Translations under genes and position numbers: made by a program | Notes under the pieces: generated by a model | Seen by the model: only the letters and a program-made list of their open reading frames with translations | The model's database searches: none | Told to the model about the DNA's origin: nothing | Shown: piece after piece, positions 1-8,948 of the stretch | Layout: every line of letters starts with the position of its first letter | Numbering within the stretch: position 1 is the stretch's first letter | NCBI GenBank assembly: GCA_035537875.1 | Contig: DATLLJ010000144.1 | Location: 1 to 64,000, forward strand | Source: DATLLJ01 sp035537875 | GTDB lineage: Bacteria; Acidobacteriota; Vicinamibacteria; Vicinamibacterales; CAVVIG01 | Reading direction: 5' to 3' | DNA length: 64,000 bases

Positions 1-1
1 T

Positions 2-1201
2 CCGGGAGAGTTCTTCGCGCTGCCGCAGTCGCCCCAGCTGTTCAAGCAGATCCTGATGATCGCCGGGATGGACCGGTACATTCAGATCTGCAAGTGCTTC
101 CGCGACGAGGACCTGCGCGCCGATCGTCAGCCCGAGTTCACGCAGGTGGACGTGGAGATGTCGTTCGCGCGGCCCGACACGATCTTCGAGATCATCGAGC
201 CGCTGATGGTCGAGATTTTTGGCGTGGTCGGCCGGAAGATCGAGACGCCATTTCCACGGATGGCGTACTCAGAGGCGATGGCGAAGTACGGATCGGACAA
301 GCCGGACTTGCGTTGCGGTATGCCGATTCAGGACCTGCGAGAGGTGTTCCGCGAGTCGTCGTTCGAAGTGTTCCGGAAGATCGTCGCAGAAGGAGGCACG
401 GTCCGCGGCTTCGTTGTCGCGAACGCGAGCGGCTACTCGCGTAGCGCGGTCGACGGCGTCGTCAGTCAGGAGAAGGCCCAGGGGCGGCACCTCTTGTGGG
501 CGCGGCGCGCGGAGGACGGCACGATCACCTCGTCGTTCCCCAGGGCTGTGGGGGAGGAGGCTGTGCGGCGGCTGCTCGACGCGAGTGAGACGGGCAACGG
601 GCAACTGCTGTTCGTGGTGGCGGGTGAGCCCGACAGCGCATCGAAGGCGCTCGGGCAGTTGCGATTGATGCTGGCAAAGAAGGACGGCCTGCTCGACGGA
701 GAGGCGTTCGTCTTTACGTGGGTCGTGGACTTTCCGTTGCTCGAGTGGGACGCGGAAGAGAAGCGATACGTGTCGATGCATCATCCGTTCACATCGCCGC
801 TCGACGATGACGTGGCGAAGCTCGACGCAGCGCCAGGCACCGCGCGTGCGAAGGCGTACGATCTCGTGCTCAACGGCAGTGAGATTGGCGGGGGTAGCAT
901 CCGAATTCATGATGCCGACACCCAGCGGAGGATCTTCTCGTTGCTCAACATCAGCGACGAAGAGGCGAAGCTCCGATTCGGCTTCTTCCTCGAAGCGCTC
1001 GAGTATGGGACGCCACCGCATGGTGGGATCGCGCTCGGCCTCGACCGTATCGCGGCGCTTCTCAGCAGCGAGAGTTCGATTCGAGAGGTGATAGCGTTCC
1101 CCAAGACAGCCGCCGCGGTGGACATGATGTCCGATGCCCCCTCGGCCGTTGACCAGAAACAGCTACGAGAATTGCATCTCCAGATACGCAGTAAGCAGTA
1201 G
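2..1201 (+). CDS. aspS: Aspartyl-tRNA synthetase, 3' part (5' end outside window)
   Basis: This cytoplasmic class II synthetase charges tRNA-Asp (or tRNA-Asp/Asn). The reading frame is open from base 2, so the anticodon-binding OB domain and the start lie upstream. Visible in order: the class II motif 2 region FRDEDLRADRQPEFTQ (about nt 98-145), the bacterial GAD insertion domain in the middle, the G-S-E-I-G-G-G-S-I-R-I loop near nt 880-905, and motif 3 GLDRIAALL followed by the typical bacterial C-terminal tail AFPKTAAAVDMMSDAPS. The stop is TAG at 1199-1201. phoH starts 20 nt later on the same strand. Family identity is certain; whether it is discriminating or non-discriminating cannot be judged without the N-terminal domain. 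Confidence 0.97.
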   Translation, partial: PGEFFALPQSPQLFKQILMIAGMDRYIQICKCFRDEDLRADRQPEFTQVDVEMSFARPDTIFEIIEPLMVEIFGVVGRKIETPFPRMAYSEAMAKYGSDKPDLRCGMPIQDLREVFRESSFEVFRKIVAEGGTVRGFVVANASGYSRSAVDGVVSQEKAQGRHLLWARRAEDGTITSSFPRAVGEEAVRRLLDASETGNGQLLFVVAGEPDSASKALGQLRLMLAKKDGLLDGEAFVFTWVVDFPLLEWDAEEKRYVSMHHPFTSPLDDDVAKLDAAPGTARAKAYDLVLNGSEIGGGSIRIHDADTQRRIFSLLNISDEEAKLRFGFFLEALEYGTPPHGGIALGLDRIAALLSSESSIREVIAFPKTAAAVDMMSDAPSAVDQKQLRELHLQIRSKQ

Positions 1202-1220
1202 GCGTAGGCAGTAACGCTGC

Positions 1221-2249
1221 ATGAGAAAGATCGCGCTACCACAACAAGGTCTCGAGACGCTGTACGGCGCACACGACGGCAACCTCAAGCACATCGAGTC
1301 GGTTCTCGGAGTCCAGATCCGCACGCAGGGAGATGAGCTCATTGTCGAAGGCGATAAAGCGGCCGAGCAACGCGTGGAACGTCTTTTGGATCAGTTGTCA
1401 GCGTTGATTGCGGAAGGGTATGAGCTGAAAAACGGGGACGTAAAGACAGCGGTGCAGCTCGTCGCCAACGACGAGAACGTCGATCTCCGACCGTTTTTCC
1501 TTCGCGAGGGGCAGAAGCAGCCCGAAGGCACTCGCCGTCGCGTCAACCCCAAGAGCACGAATCAGCGGCGGTACCTCGAAGCCATCGAGCGCTATGACAT
1601 CGTTTTTGGCGTGGGTCCCGCGGGAACGGGCAAAACGTATCTCGCGATGGCGCAGGCCGTCAGCTACCTCCTCGCGAAGAAGGTCAGCCGGATCATCCTC
1701 GCGCGGCCCGCAGTGGAAGCGGGTGAGAAGCTGGGATTCCTTCCCGGCGATCTGCAGGAAAAGGTCAATCCCTATCTGCGTCCGCTCTACGATGCGCTCT
1801 ACGACATGATGGACACCGAGCGCGCCACGCGCCTCGTGGAGCGGGGCACGATCGAGGTGGCGCCGATCGCCTTCATGCGCGGCCGCACACTGAACGACGC
1901 GTTTGTGATCCTCGACGAAGCCCAGAACACCACGTCGGAGCAGATGAAGATGTTTCTGACCCGGCTGGGCTTCGGCTCGAAGGCCGTGATCACCGGCGAC
2001 ATTACCCAGATCGACTTGCCAGTCGGCCGGGCCTCGGGGCTCGTCGAGGCGATGAAGGTCGTCAGCGGCATCGAGGGCATTTCGTTCGTGTTCTTCGACG
2101 AACGCGACGTCGTCCGTCACAAGCTCGTGCAGCAGATCGTCAAGGCGTACGAGGCGTTTGGCAACGGCGACCGATCGCCGGCGCCGCCCGGCGCGCGCGC
2201 GTTGGCGGCAGTGAGCGGCGCCACGAGCGACAACCCGGAGCAATCCTGA
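1221..2249 (+). CDS. phoH: PhoH-like ATPase
   Basis: 342 aa cytoplasmic P-loop ATPase of the PhoH/YbeZ family, usually linked to YbeY and RNA metabolism. It has an N-terminal KH-like segment (about 1-100), Walker A GPAGTGKT at 132-139, Walker B VILDEAQN near 229-236, and the ITGDITQIDLP sensor segment typical of the family. ybeY follows after 5 nt, the conserved phoH-ybeY-corC-era order seen in many bacteria, so co-transcription is expected. Length is normal. Confidence 0.95.
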   Translation: MRKIALPQQGLETLYGAHDGNLKHIESVLGVQIRTQGDELIVEGDKAAEQRVERLLDQLSALIAEGYELKNGDVKTAVQLVANDENVDLRPFFLREGQKQPEGTRRRVNPKSTNQRRYLEAIERYDIVFGVGPAGTGKTYLAMAQAVSYLLAKKVSRIILARPAVEAGEKLGFLPGDLQEKVNPYLRPLYDALYDMMDTERATRLVERGTIEVAPIAFMRGRTLNDAFVILDEAQNTTSEQMKMFLTRLGFGSKAVITGDITQIDLPVGRASGLVEAMKVVSGIEGISFVFFDERDVVRHKLVQQIVKAYEAFGNGDRSPAPPGARALAAVSGATSDNPEQS

Positions 2250-2254
2250 GCCGC

Positions 2255-2857
2255 ATGGGCACCGAAGGCTGGAGCTCCTCCCGTCAGATGCACAGCCGGA
2301 CGGCGGTGCGACCTGGAACAACGGCGCCAGATGTGCCGGCACGACGGCTGAGGATCGTGGTCGGCGACGAGCGCGGGCGGCGGCTGCGGATGGCTGGCTT
2401 GTCCTCGTGGCTGCGCCGCGTGGCGCCGGCGCGCGCGCGCGGCCGCGTCAGCATCGCGCTCGTCAGCGACCGCAGGGTTCGGACGTTGAATCGCACGTAT
2501 CGTCGACAGGACTGTGTAACCGACGTCCTGAGCTTTCCGGTCGGGGCCACCCAGTCCCCAGCGTCGCGACCCAGGCCCCGACGAGGGTCCTCGGTGTTGC
2601 CCGAACCGCCAACGCGGGCGGCGACGATGCAAGACCTGGGAGAAATCGTGATCGCGCGCGGCCTGGCCGGGCGGCAGGCGCGGAAAGCACGCCACTCCGA
2701 GCTCACAGAGCTGCGTGTGCTGGCGCTGCATGGTCTCTTGCACCTCCTGGGCTACGATCACGAGCGGGATCGGGGCCGGATGCGCCGACTCGAAGAGCGC
2801 CTCCGGCGCAAAGGGGGCCTCCGTGAAGGGCTGATCGAGCGGTCGGAAAGCCGATGA
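2255..2857 (+). CDS. ybeY: Endoribonuclease YbeY (16S rRNA maturation factor)
   Basis: 200 aa zinc-dependent single-strand RNase acting in 16S rRNA 3'-end processing and ribosome quality control. The metal site HGLLHLLGYDHERD (H-x3-H-x5-H pattern, residues about 158-171) is intact. It is longer than the usual ~150 aa because of an Arg-rich N-terminus (about 1-45) and an Arg/Pro-rich insertion (about 98-125). The N-terminal ATG was chosen because it lies 5 nt after phoH; a start further inside cannot be excluded. The 3' end overlaps the next gene by ATGA. Confidence 0.92.
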   Translation: MGTEGWSSSRQMHSRTAVRPGTTAPDVPARRLRIVVGDERGRRLRMAGLSSWLRRVAPARARGRVSIALVSDRRVRTLNRTYRRQDCVTDVLSFPVGATQSPASRPRPRRGSSVLPEPPTRAATMQDLGEIVIARGLAGRQARKARHSELTELRVLALHGLLHLLGYDHERDRGRMRRLEERLRRKGGLREGLIERSESR

Positions 2858-4098
2858 TTCCGCTCAGCATCTTTCTTCTCGCCTGCGGGGCCGTGTACCT
2901 AGGCACCATTGAGGCGGCCTTCAGCACCTTGATGCGGTTGTCGCTGAGGTTGACCGCCGAGCGGAGCGGTCGGCCGGACACTCTGGGCCGGTACCTCGAC
3001 GATCCGCTTCTCCTGTTCATGCCGGTGCGATTGCTCCTCGGCGTGGTGACCGTCAGCGCAACCGCTCTGCTCGCCCGCGCCTTCGGCACCGACGGTGCGC
3101 CGCTCACGTCCGTGATCATCTCGGTCGTCGCCTTCGTCGTGACATGCGAGCTGTTGGTACCGTTGGCGATCGTCAGCCGCAATCCCGAGCGGGTGCTCGA
3201 GCTGCTGTTGCCATCGTTTGCTCCCGTGGCGCGGGCACTCGGGCCGGTGACGCGGCTGATCGGCCGCCCGAGGCGTCAGGCCGCGCCCCCACAGGCGGAC
3301 GAGGCGGCTGAGGAGGAGGCCAGCCAGACCGCCACGACCTTCCTCAACGCCGGCGAAGAAGAAGGCATCATCGAAGGCGAGGAGCGCAAGCTGCTCCAGA
3401 GCATCGTGGATTTTGGCGACACGCTGGTGCGCGAGGTCATGACTCCTCGTCCCGACATCGTCGCCATCCAGGATTCCGCGACGGTCGGCGAGCTTCGCGC
3501 GTTGTTCCGCGAGCAGGAATATTCGCGGTTTCCCGTATTCAAGGAGAACCTGGACAACATCGCCGGTTTCGTGTTCGTGAAGGACCTGGTGCTGCTCGGC
3601 TCGAGCGAGGATGCCCGCTCGATCAGCTCCCTGCTGCGCCCGGCGCTCGTTGTCCCGGAGACGAAACGGGTGCCCGAGCTGCTGAAGACGTTCCAGCGCC
3701 AGCAGCAGCAGTGCGCCATCGTCGTGGACGAGTACGGCGGCACCGCGGGTCTTGTGACCGTCGAAGACTTGATCGAGGAAATCGTGGGCGAGATCCGGGA
3801 CGAGTACGACGTCGAGTCGGAACCCATCGTCGATGAGGGCAACGGGAGCTTTCTCTTCAGCGGGAAAGTCGACATCGACGAGGTCGTGGACCGTCTCAAA
3901 GTCCCGATCGAGCGCGAGGGCTTCGAGACCGTCGGCGGCTTCCTCTTGTCCCATATCGGGCGCGTGCCGGCCATCGGAGAGCGCTTCGACATCGACGGGT
4001 TGAGCGTCGAGGTGCTCGACGCCGAGCGTCGCCGAATCAACAAGGTACGGATCGTGTTGCGCGAAGAGGCGAAGACGGCCGACGAGGAAACGGCGTGA
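2854..4098 (+). CDS. CorC/HlyC-type CNNM-CBS membrane protein
   Basis: 414 aa inner-membrane protein of the DUF21 (CNNM)-CBS-CorC_HlyC family, associated with Mg2+/Co2+ efflux. Hydrophobic segments lie at about 1-20, 50-75 and 85-115, followed by an acidic linker. The CBS pair starts at about 195 (EVMTPRPDI) and includes the conserved DEYGGTAGLVTVEDL segment near 290-304. A C-terminal CorC_HlyC domain covers about 325-405. It sits between ybeY (4-nt overlap) and era, the classic arrangement. Called hemolysin-like in older annotation; haemolytic activity is not implied. Confidence 0.9.
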   Translation: MIPLSIFLLACGAVYLGTIEAAFSTLMRLSLRLTAERSGRPDTLGRYLDDPLLLFMPVRLLLGVVTVSATALLARAFGTDGAPLTSVIISVVAFVVTCELLVPLAIVSRNPERVLELLLPSFAPVARALGPVTRLIGRPRRQAAPPQADEAAEEEASQTATTFLNAGEEEGIIEGEERKLLQSIVDFGDTLVREVMTPRPDIVAIQDSATVGELRALFREQEYSRFPVFKENLDNIAGFVFVKDLVLLGSSEDARSISSLLRPALVVPETKRVPELLKTFQRQQQQCAIVVDEYGGTAGLVTVEDLIEEIVGEIRDEYDVESEPIVDEGNGSFLFSGKVDIDEVVDRLKVPIEREGFETVGGFLLSHIGRVPAIGERFDIDGLSVEVLDAERRRINKVRIVLREEAKTADEETA

Positions 4099-4114
4099 AC
4101 CTTCGGCCCTGGCG

Positions 4115-5011
4115 ATGAAGTACGGTCACGTTTCCCTCATTGGTCGTCCGAATGCCGGGAAATCGACGCTGCTGAACCGTCTGGTCGGCAGCAAGCTGGC
4201 CATTGTTTCGGACAAACCGCAGACGACGCGGACGCGGATTCTCGGGGTCAGAAACTACGCGGACGCGCAAGTCGTCTACCTGGACACCCCGGGTATCCAT
4301 CGCCCGCTCCATCGGATGAACGTTCGCATGGTCGATGCGGCCGTCGAGACCATCGGCGAAGTCGACCTGCTCGGCCTCGTCGTCGACGCGACCGAACCGC
4401 CGGGGAGCGGCGATCGATTCATGATCGACCTGATCAGGAAATCGGACGCGCCGGTCTTCCTCCTGCTCAACAAGATTGACTTGCTGCGAAAATCGAGGCT
4501 GCTGCCCATCATCGACCGGTATCGTGGACTCGCCGACTTCGCCGAAATCATTCCGCTGTCCGCCGAGACCGGCGAGAACGTCGAACGACTCGAGCGCGCC
4601 ATTATCGAGCGGCTGCCGGAGGGGGAGCCGCGCTACCCGCCGGATTATCTGACGGATCAACCCGAGCGGTTTTTTGCCGCCGAGATGGTGCGGGAACAGC
4701 TGCTGCGGTTCACGCACGCGGAAATTCCGTTTTCGAGCGCTGTGGCCATCGATCGGTTCGAGGAGCCTGACTCCTCGACCGGTCTCCTGCGTCTTCACTG
4801 CACGATTGTCGTGGATCGAGAGTCGCAGAAGCCCATCGTGATCGGCAAAGGTGGAGACATGATCAAGCGGATCGGAACGGCCGCCAGGTTGGAGCTCGAG
4901 CGGTTTTTCCAGACGAAGGTGTTTCTGGATCTGCACGTGCGTGTGAGGAGCGAGTGGCGCGAGGACGAGCGGGTGCTGTCGGACCTTGGCCTCGGACAGC
5001 GGGGCAAATGA
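4115..5011 (+). CDS. era: GTPase Era
   Basis: 298 aa ribosome-assembly GTPase that binds the 3' end of 16S rRNA. G1 is GRPNAGKST (residues 10-18), G2 falls in QTTRTRI, G3 is DTPG (near 57-60), G4 is NKID (near 122-125), and G5 lies in PLSAETGENV. The C-terminal KH domain carries GKGGDMIKRIG near 246-256. Length matches the family. It starts 16 nt after the CorC-type gene and belongs to the same run. Confidence 0.97.
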   Translation: MKYGHVSLIGRPNAGKSTLLNRLVGSKLAIVSDKPQTTRTRILGVRNYADAQVVYLDTPGIHRPLHRMNVRMVDAAVETIGEVDLLGLVVDATEPPGSGDRFMIDLIRKSDAPVFLLLNKIDLLRKSRLLPIIDRYRGLADFAEIIPLSAETGENVERLERAIIERLPEGEPRYPPDYLTDQPERFFAAEMVREQLLRFTHAEIPFSSAVAIDRFEEPDSSTGLLRLHCTIVVDRESQKPIVIGKGGDMIKRIGTAARLELERFFQTKVFLDLHVRVRSEWREDERVLSDLGLGQRGK

Positions 5012-5080
5012 CCTTCGGACGCCGGTTGTGTCTCGCGGTCGGACCTGTGTTCTTGTGGTACAGTTAGAGCCCGCCTTCGG

Positions 5081-5722
5081 ATGCCGCAATACACCACCGA
5101 CGCTCTGATCCTGAGGACGTACAAGCTCGGCGAGTCTGACCGCCTCGTGGTCTTTCTGACACGCGATCGCGGCAAGAAGCGCGGAGTGGCGAAGAACGCG
5201 CGTCAGAGCCGGCGGCGCTTCGGTGGCGCTCTCGAGCCCATGACTTGTGTACGGGTTGGCTATGTCGAGCGCGAACGGCGCGAGCTGGTGACGGTGAGTT
5301 ACGCGGAAACGCTCCGATCGCCTCTGTCGGCCCTCGACGGTCACGCTTTGGGCCATGTCGGTTACTTCGCCGAGCTCATCGACGAGTGGGCGCAGGATTC
5401 CGATCCGAACGAGACTCTCTTCAGACTGGGTGCCGCGACGGTCGAGGCCATGGCCGCTGGCGTCCCCATCGAGCCGTTGGCGAGGTATTTCGAGTTCTGG
5501 CTGCTGCGCCTGCAAGGCGTGTACGGCGTCGATCCCCGGTTATCCGAGGAAGCTCGAGCGTTTCTTGGAGCGGCGCGAGAAATCAGTCCGTTTGCGCTGG
5601 GCGAGGTGCCGGTGACGGAGAGAGCGCTTCGCGAGCTCGAAGCTGTCCATCGCGCGCAGATTGCGATTTACCTCGAGAAGGATCTCAAATCGCCGCGCGT
5701 GCTGAAGGAGATGAGACGATAG
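5081..5722 (+). CDS. recO: DNA repair protein RecO
   Basis: 213 aa RecFOR-pathway mediator that anneals ssDNA and loads RecA. The N-terminal OB fold begins QYTTDALILRTYKLGESDRL, typical of RecO, followed by the alpha-helical C-terminal half. It is slightly short, and no CxxC zinc-binding pairs are visible in the C-terminal half, a feature absent from many RecO proteins anyway. A TACAGT hexamer lies at 5059-5064, 16 nt ahead of the start, so the gene may have its own promoter after era. Confidence 0.9.
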   Translation: MPQYTTDALILRTYKLGESDRLVVFLTRDRGKKRGVAKNARQSRRRFGGALEPMTCVRVGYVERERRELVTVSYAETLRSPLSALDGHALGHVGYFAELIDEWAQDSDPNETLFRLGAATVEAMAAGVPIEPLARYFEFWLLRLQGVYGVDPRLSEEARAFLGAAREISPFALGEVPVTERALRELEAVHRAQIAIYLEKDLKSPRVLKEMRR

Positions 5723-5786
5723 GGGTAACCGGAGCCCCCGTCCTCCACAAGCGGGCGCCGGCCGGAACCGCAAACCCGGCGACACG

Positions 5787-6683
5787 ATGACTTTCCAAAG
5801 CCTCATCCTCAAGCTCTCGGAGTTCTGGGCCTCGCGCGGCTGTGCGCTGCAGCAGCCGCTCGACCTGGAGGTCGGCGCCGGTACCATGCACCCCGAAACG
5901 TTCCTCCGCGTGCTCGGTCCGGCGCACTGGAACGTCGCGTACGTGCAGCCGTCCCGCCGACCCGCCGACGGGCGCTTCGGCGAGAACCCGAACCGCCTGT
6001 TCAAGCATCATCAGTTCCAGGTGATTCTCAAGCCCTCCCCCGACGAGGTGCAGCAGCTCTATCTCGAAAGTCTCGAAGCGTGCGGCATCAATCCACGGCA
6101 GCATGACATCCGCTTCGAGGAAGACAACTGGGAATCGCCGACACTCGGCGCCTGGGGCATCGGCTGGCAGGTGCTCTTCGATGGTCTCGAGATTACGCAG
6201 TTCACCTATTTCCAGCAGGCCGGAGGAGTGGAACTGGCGCCGATCTCCGCCGAGCTCACTTATGGGCTCGAGCGCATCGCGATGGTGCTTCAGCGCGTCG
6301 AGAGCGTGTACGACCTCGAGTGGGCGCCAGGCGTCAAGTACCGCGATGTTCGCTTGCGCGACGAGGTCGAGCAGTCGAAGTACGTGTTCAACAGCGTCGA
6401 TCTCCTGGCTGGGAACTTCGGCGCCTTCCACCGCCAGTTGTTCAACGAATACTACGAGCTGGCGCAGGCGTTGCTCGCGGCCGGTCTCATCTGGCCGGCT
6501 CTCGAGCACACGCTGAAGTGCTCCCACATCTTCAACATTCTCGACGCCAGCAACAGCATCGGCGTCACCGAGCGAACGGCCTACATTCTGCGCGTCCGGC
6601 AGCTCGCGGTCGGTATCGCGAAGAGCTACGTCGCCGAGAGCGAAGGCGCCGAGCGCGTCGCCATCCAGGACCGGAAACCGTGA
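5787..6683 (+). CDS. glyQ: Glycyl-tRNA synthetase alpha subunit
   Basis: 298 aa catalytic subunit of the bacterial alpha2beta2 glycyl-tRNA synthetase. Family signatures are clear: MTFQSLILKLSEFWASRGC at the N-terminus, the active-site stretches EVGAGTMHPETFLRVLGP and YVQPSRRPADGRFGENPNR, and RFEEDNWESPTLGAWGIGW. It is one nucleotide-overlapped with glyS (TGATG junction), consistent with translational coupling of the two subunits. Confidence 0.97.
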   Translation: MTFQSLILKLSEFWASRGCALQQPLDLEVGAGTMHPETFLRVLGPAHWNVAYVQPSRRPADGRFGENPNRLFKHHQFQVILKPSPDEVQQLYLESLEACGINPRQHDIRFEEDNWESPTLGAWGIGWQVLFDGLEITQFTYFQQAGGVELAPISAELTYGLERIAMVLQRVESVYDLEWAPGVKYRDVRLRDEVEQSKYVFNSVDLLAGNFGAFHRQLFNEYYELAQALLAAGLIWPALEHTLKCSHIFNILDASNSIGVTERTAYILRVRQLAVGIAKSYVAESEGAERVAIQDRKP

Positions 6684-8911
6684 TGGATCGAGAGCTGCTG
6701 CTCGAAATCGGCTGCGAGGAGTTGCCCGCATCGTGGCTGCCCGTGCTGACGAATCAGATCGGCGACGTCGTCGCGGCTCAGCTCACGGAGCATCGGCTTC
6801 CGCCGGAAGCGCCCGCGGAGACCTTCAGCACACCACGCCGGCTCACAGTTTGGGTGGCGCGGGTTCCCGAGCGACAAACCGACCACGAAGAGCTGGTCAA
6901 CGGTCCTCCTGTGTCAGCCGGATTCAAGCCTGACGGGTCGCCGACGCCCGCGGCAGCCGGATTTGCCGCCAAGCAGGGCGTGGAACTGTCAGCCCTCGAG
7001 CGCGTGCAGACGTCGAAGGGAGAATACCTCGCGCACCGGAAGCGACTGCGAGGGAAGGCCTCGGTGGACGTGCTCGCGGATGTCCTGGGGGGGACGCTGC
7101 GGTCGCTCACCTTCCCGAAGTTGATGCGCTGGGATGCGGTCCTCGACGACGGGCGCGGGGAGCTGCTCTTCGGCCGTCCGATCCGGTGGATCCTGTTTAT
7201 TTACGGAGGGCGCGTCGTCCCCTTCACGATCGGACGAACGTCGGCCGCGCAAACCTCGCAGGTCCAGGATGTCGTGTCGGGGGCGGTCACCTACGGACAC
7301 CGCTTCCTCACGACGAGCGGTCGGGCGGGACGCGCCATCAAGGTCCGATCGTTCGACGAGTACCGCGCGCGCCTGCTCGAGAATTTCGTCATCCTCGAAC
7401 GTGGCGAGCGTCACAATAAGATCGCCCGCGAGCTCGACGCCAAGGCGCAACGGTTGCAGGGACGAGTGAGCCGCGTGGTGCACGGCGACTCCGGTCTGCT
7501 GCACGAAGTGCCGGACCTCGTGGAATACCCGTCGGTGGTGGCCGGCACCTTCGCGCACGAGTTCCTGGAGCTCCCCGATGAAGTGCTGACGACCACGTTG
7601 ATTCATCACCAGCACTATTTCCCGGTCGAGGGTGAGGACGGCTCGCTCAAGAACGCGTTTCTGGCCGTCATCAATACCGAGCCGGACAACGAGCGAGCCA
7701 TCGCGCGGAACGCGGAGCGTGTCGTCACCGCGCGCCTTCGCGACGCGCGGTTTTTCTGGGAGGCCGACCGGAAGAGCACGCTCGAGTCCCGAATCGACCG
7801 GCTCGGGACGCTCCTGTTTCACAAGAAGCTCGGGACATACAAGGAGAAGGCCGAGCGGATTGAGCGGCTGGCGCGCTGGATTGTCGAGCAGGCCTTCGGG
7901 GCGTCGCCAGAAACAGGGATGTTCGCCTCGAGGGCGGCTCGCCTCGCCAAGACCGACCTCGCCACGGACATGGTTCGTGAGTTCACCGAGCTGCAGGGGA
8001 CGATCGGCGGCATCTACGCGCGGCATGAAGGGCAGCCCGAGGAAGTATGGAAGGCGATGTACTTCCACTACCTGCCCATCGCCATCGAAGCCGACGCGCC
8101 TCCGACCCGCGCGCAGCTTGGCCGGGCGGCGGCCACCTGGGCCGCGGTGTCCCTTGCGGACAAGCTCGACACCATCGCCGGTCTGTACGCGGCCGGCGAG
8201 CGCTTCAGCGGATCCCGCGACCCCTATGGGTTACGGAGGCAGGCGCATGGCGTGCTCAAAATCCTGTTGGATCTACCGGAACTGGTCGGGCTCAATCTTG
8301 CGCTGTCGCTGAGAACGTTGGTGGAGGAGGCGACGCGGGAATTCGAGACGTTCCGCGGGCAACCAGGGGCCGAGCTGGAACCGTTCGGGTTCTGGCAGGA
8401 GCGGCTGAAGTATGCGCTGGAGCAGCGCGGCCACCCGATGGAACAGGTGCGCGCCGTGCTGGGTGCCAGCGGCGACGTCCTCAACCCGCTCGAGGCGCGG
8501 CGCAAGCTCGAGGCCTTGCCGGAGTTCGCCGGGTCCAGCGCGTTCGGGCAGCTGGCCGCGACGTTCAAGCGGGTCAAGAACATCGCGCGTGAGCTCAAAT
8601 CGGAGCCGGTTCCCCTCGAGGCACTTGGCGCCAGACTTCGTGAACCGGCGGAAGCGGAACTGGTTCAGCTGCTCAATGAACGGACTTCCAGGGTCCGCCA
8701 GGCCGCATCGCAACGGGATTACAAGGCCGCGCTGAACGAGCTGGCGTCGTTCGGATCGGCGGTCGACAAGTTTTTCGTGGACGTGCTGGTGATGGTCGAC
8801 GATGCGGAGCTGCGGCGGGCACGGCTCAGCGTCATGGCGCATCTCCGGGATCTGGTGCTGAGCATTGCCGACGTTTCGGAAATCGTCTCGGAAGAAGCCA
8901 GATCGGTGTAG
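6683..8911 (+). CDS. glyS: Glycyl-tRNA synthetase beta subunit
   Basis: 742 aa beta subunit of the tetrameric glycyl-tRNA synthetase, mainly tRNA recognition. The start is the ATG at 6683, overlapping the glyQ stop; it gives the canonical MDRELLLEIGCEELPASWLP N-terminus, whereas the same frame is open further upstream by chance. It contains the HD-like central domain and the C-terminal DALR-like anticodon-binding segment (residues about 590-720). Together with glyQ this marks the two-subunit bacterial type enzyme. Confidence 0.96.
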   Translation: MDRELLLEIGCEELPASWLPVLTNQIGDVVAAQLTEHRLPPEAPAETFSTPRRLTVWVARVPERQTDHEELVNGPPVSAGFKPDGSPTPAAAGFAAKQGVELSALERVQTSKGEYLAHRKRLRGKASVDVLADVLGGTLRSLTFPKLMRWDAVLDDGRGELLFGRPIRWILFIYGGRVVPFTIGRTSAAQTSQVQDVVSGAVTYGHRFLTTSGRAGRAIKVRSFDEYRARLLENFVILERGERHNKIARELDAKAQRLQGRVSRVVHGDSGLLHEVPDLVEYPSVVAGTFAHEFLELPDEVLTTTLIHHQHYFPVEGEDGSLKNAFLAVINTEPDNERAIARNAERVVTARLRDARFFWEADRKSTLESRIDRLGTLLFHKKLGTYKEKAERIERLARWIVEQAFGASPETGMFASRAARLAKTDLATDMVREFTELQGTIGGIYARHEGQPEEVWKAMYFHYLPIAIEADAPPTRAQLGRAAATWAAVSLADKLDTIAGLYAAGERFSGSRDPYGLRRQAHGVLKILLDLPELVGLNLALSLRTLVEEATREFETFRGQPGAELEPFGFWQERLKYALEQRGHPMEQVRAVLGASGDVLNPLEARRKLEALPEFAGSSAFGQLAATFKRVKNIARELKSEPVPLEALGARLREPAEAELVQLLNERTSRVRQAASQRDYKAALNELASFGSAVDKFFVDVLVMVDDAELRRARLSVMAHLRDLVLSIADVSEIVSEEARSV

Positions 8912-8948
8912 CGACAGGCTCAACTTCAGCGGTGAGACGAGGTCATTG

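Noticed and set aside
4276..5515. Minus-strand open frames opposite era and recO
   Set aside because: They overlap strongly conserved + strand genes throughout and show no family motifs.
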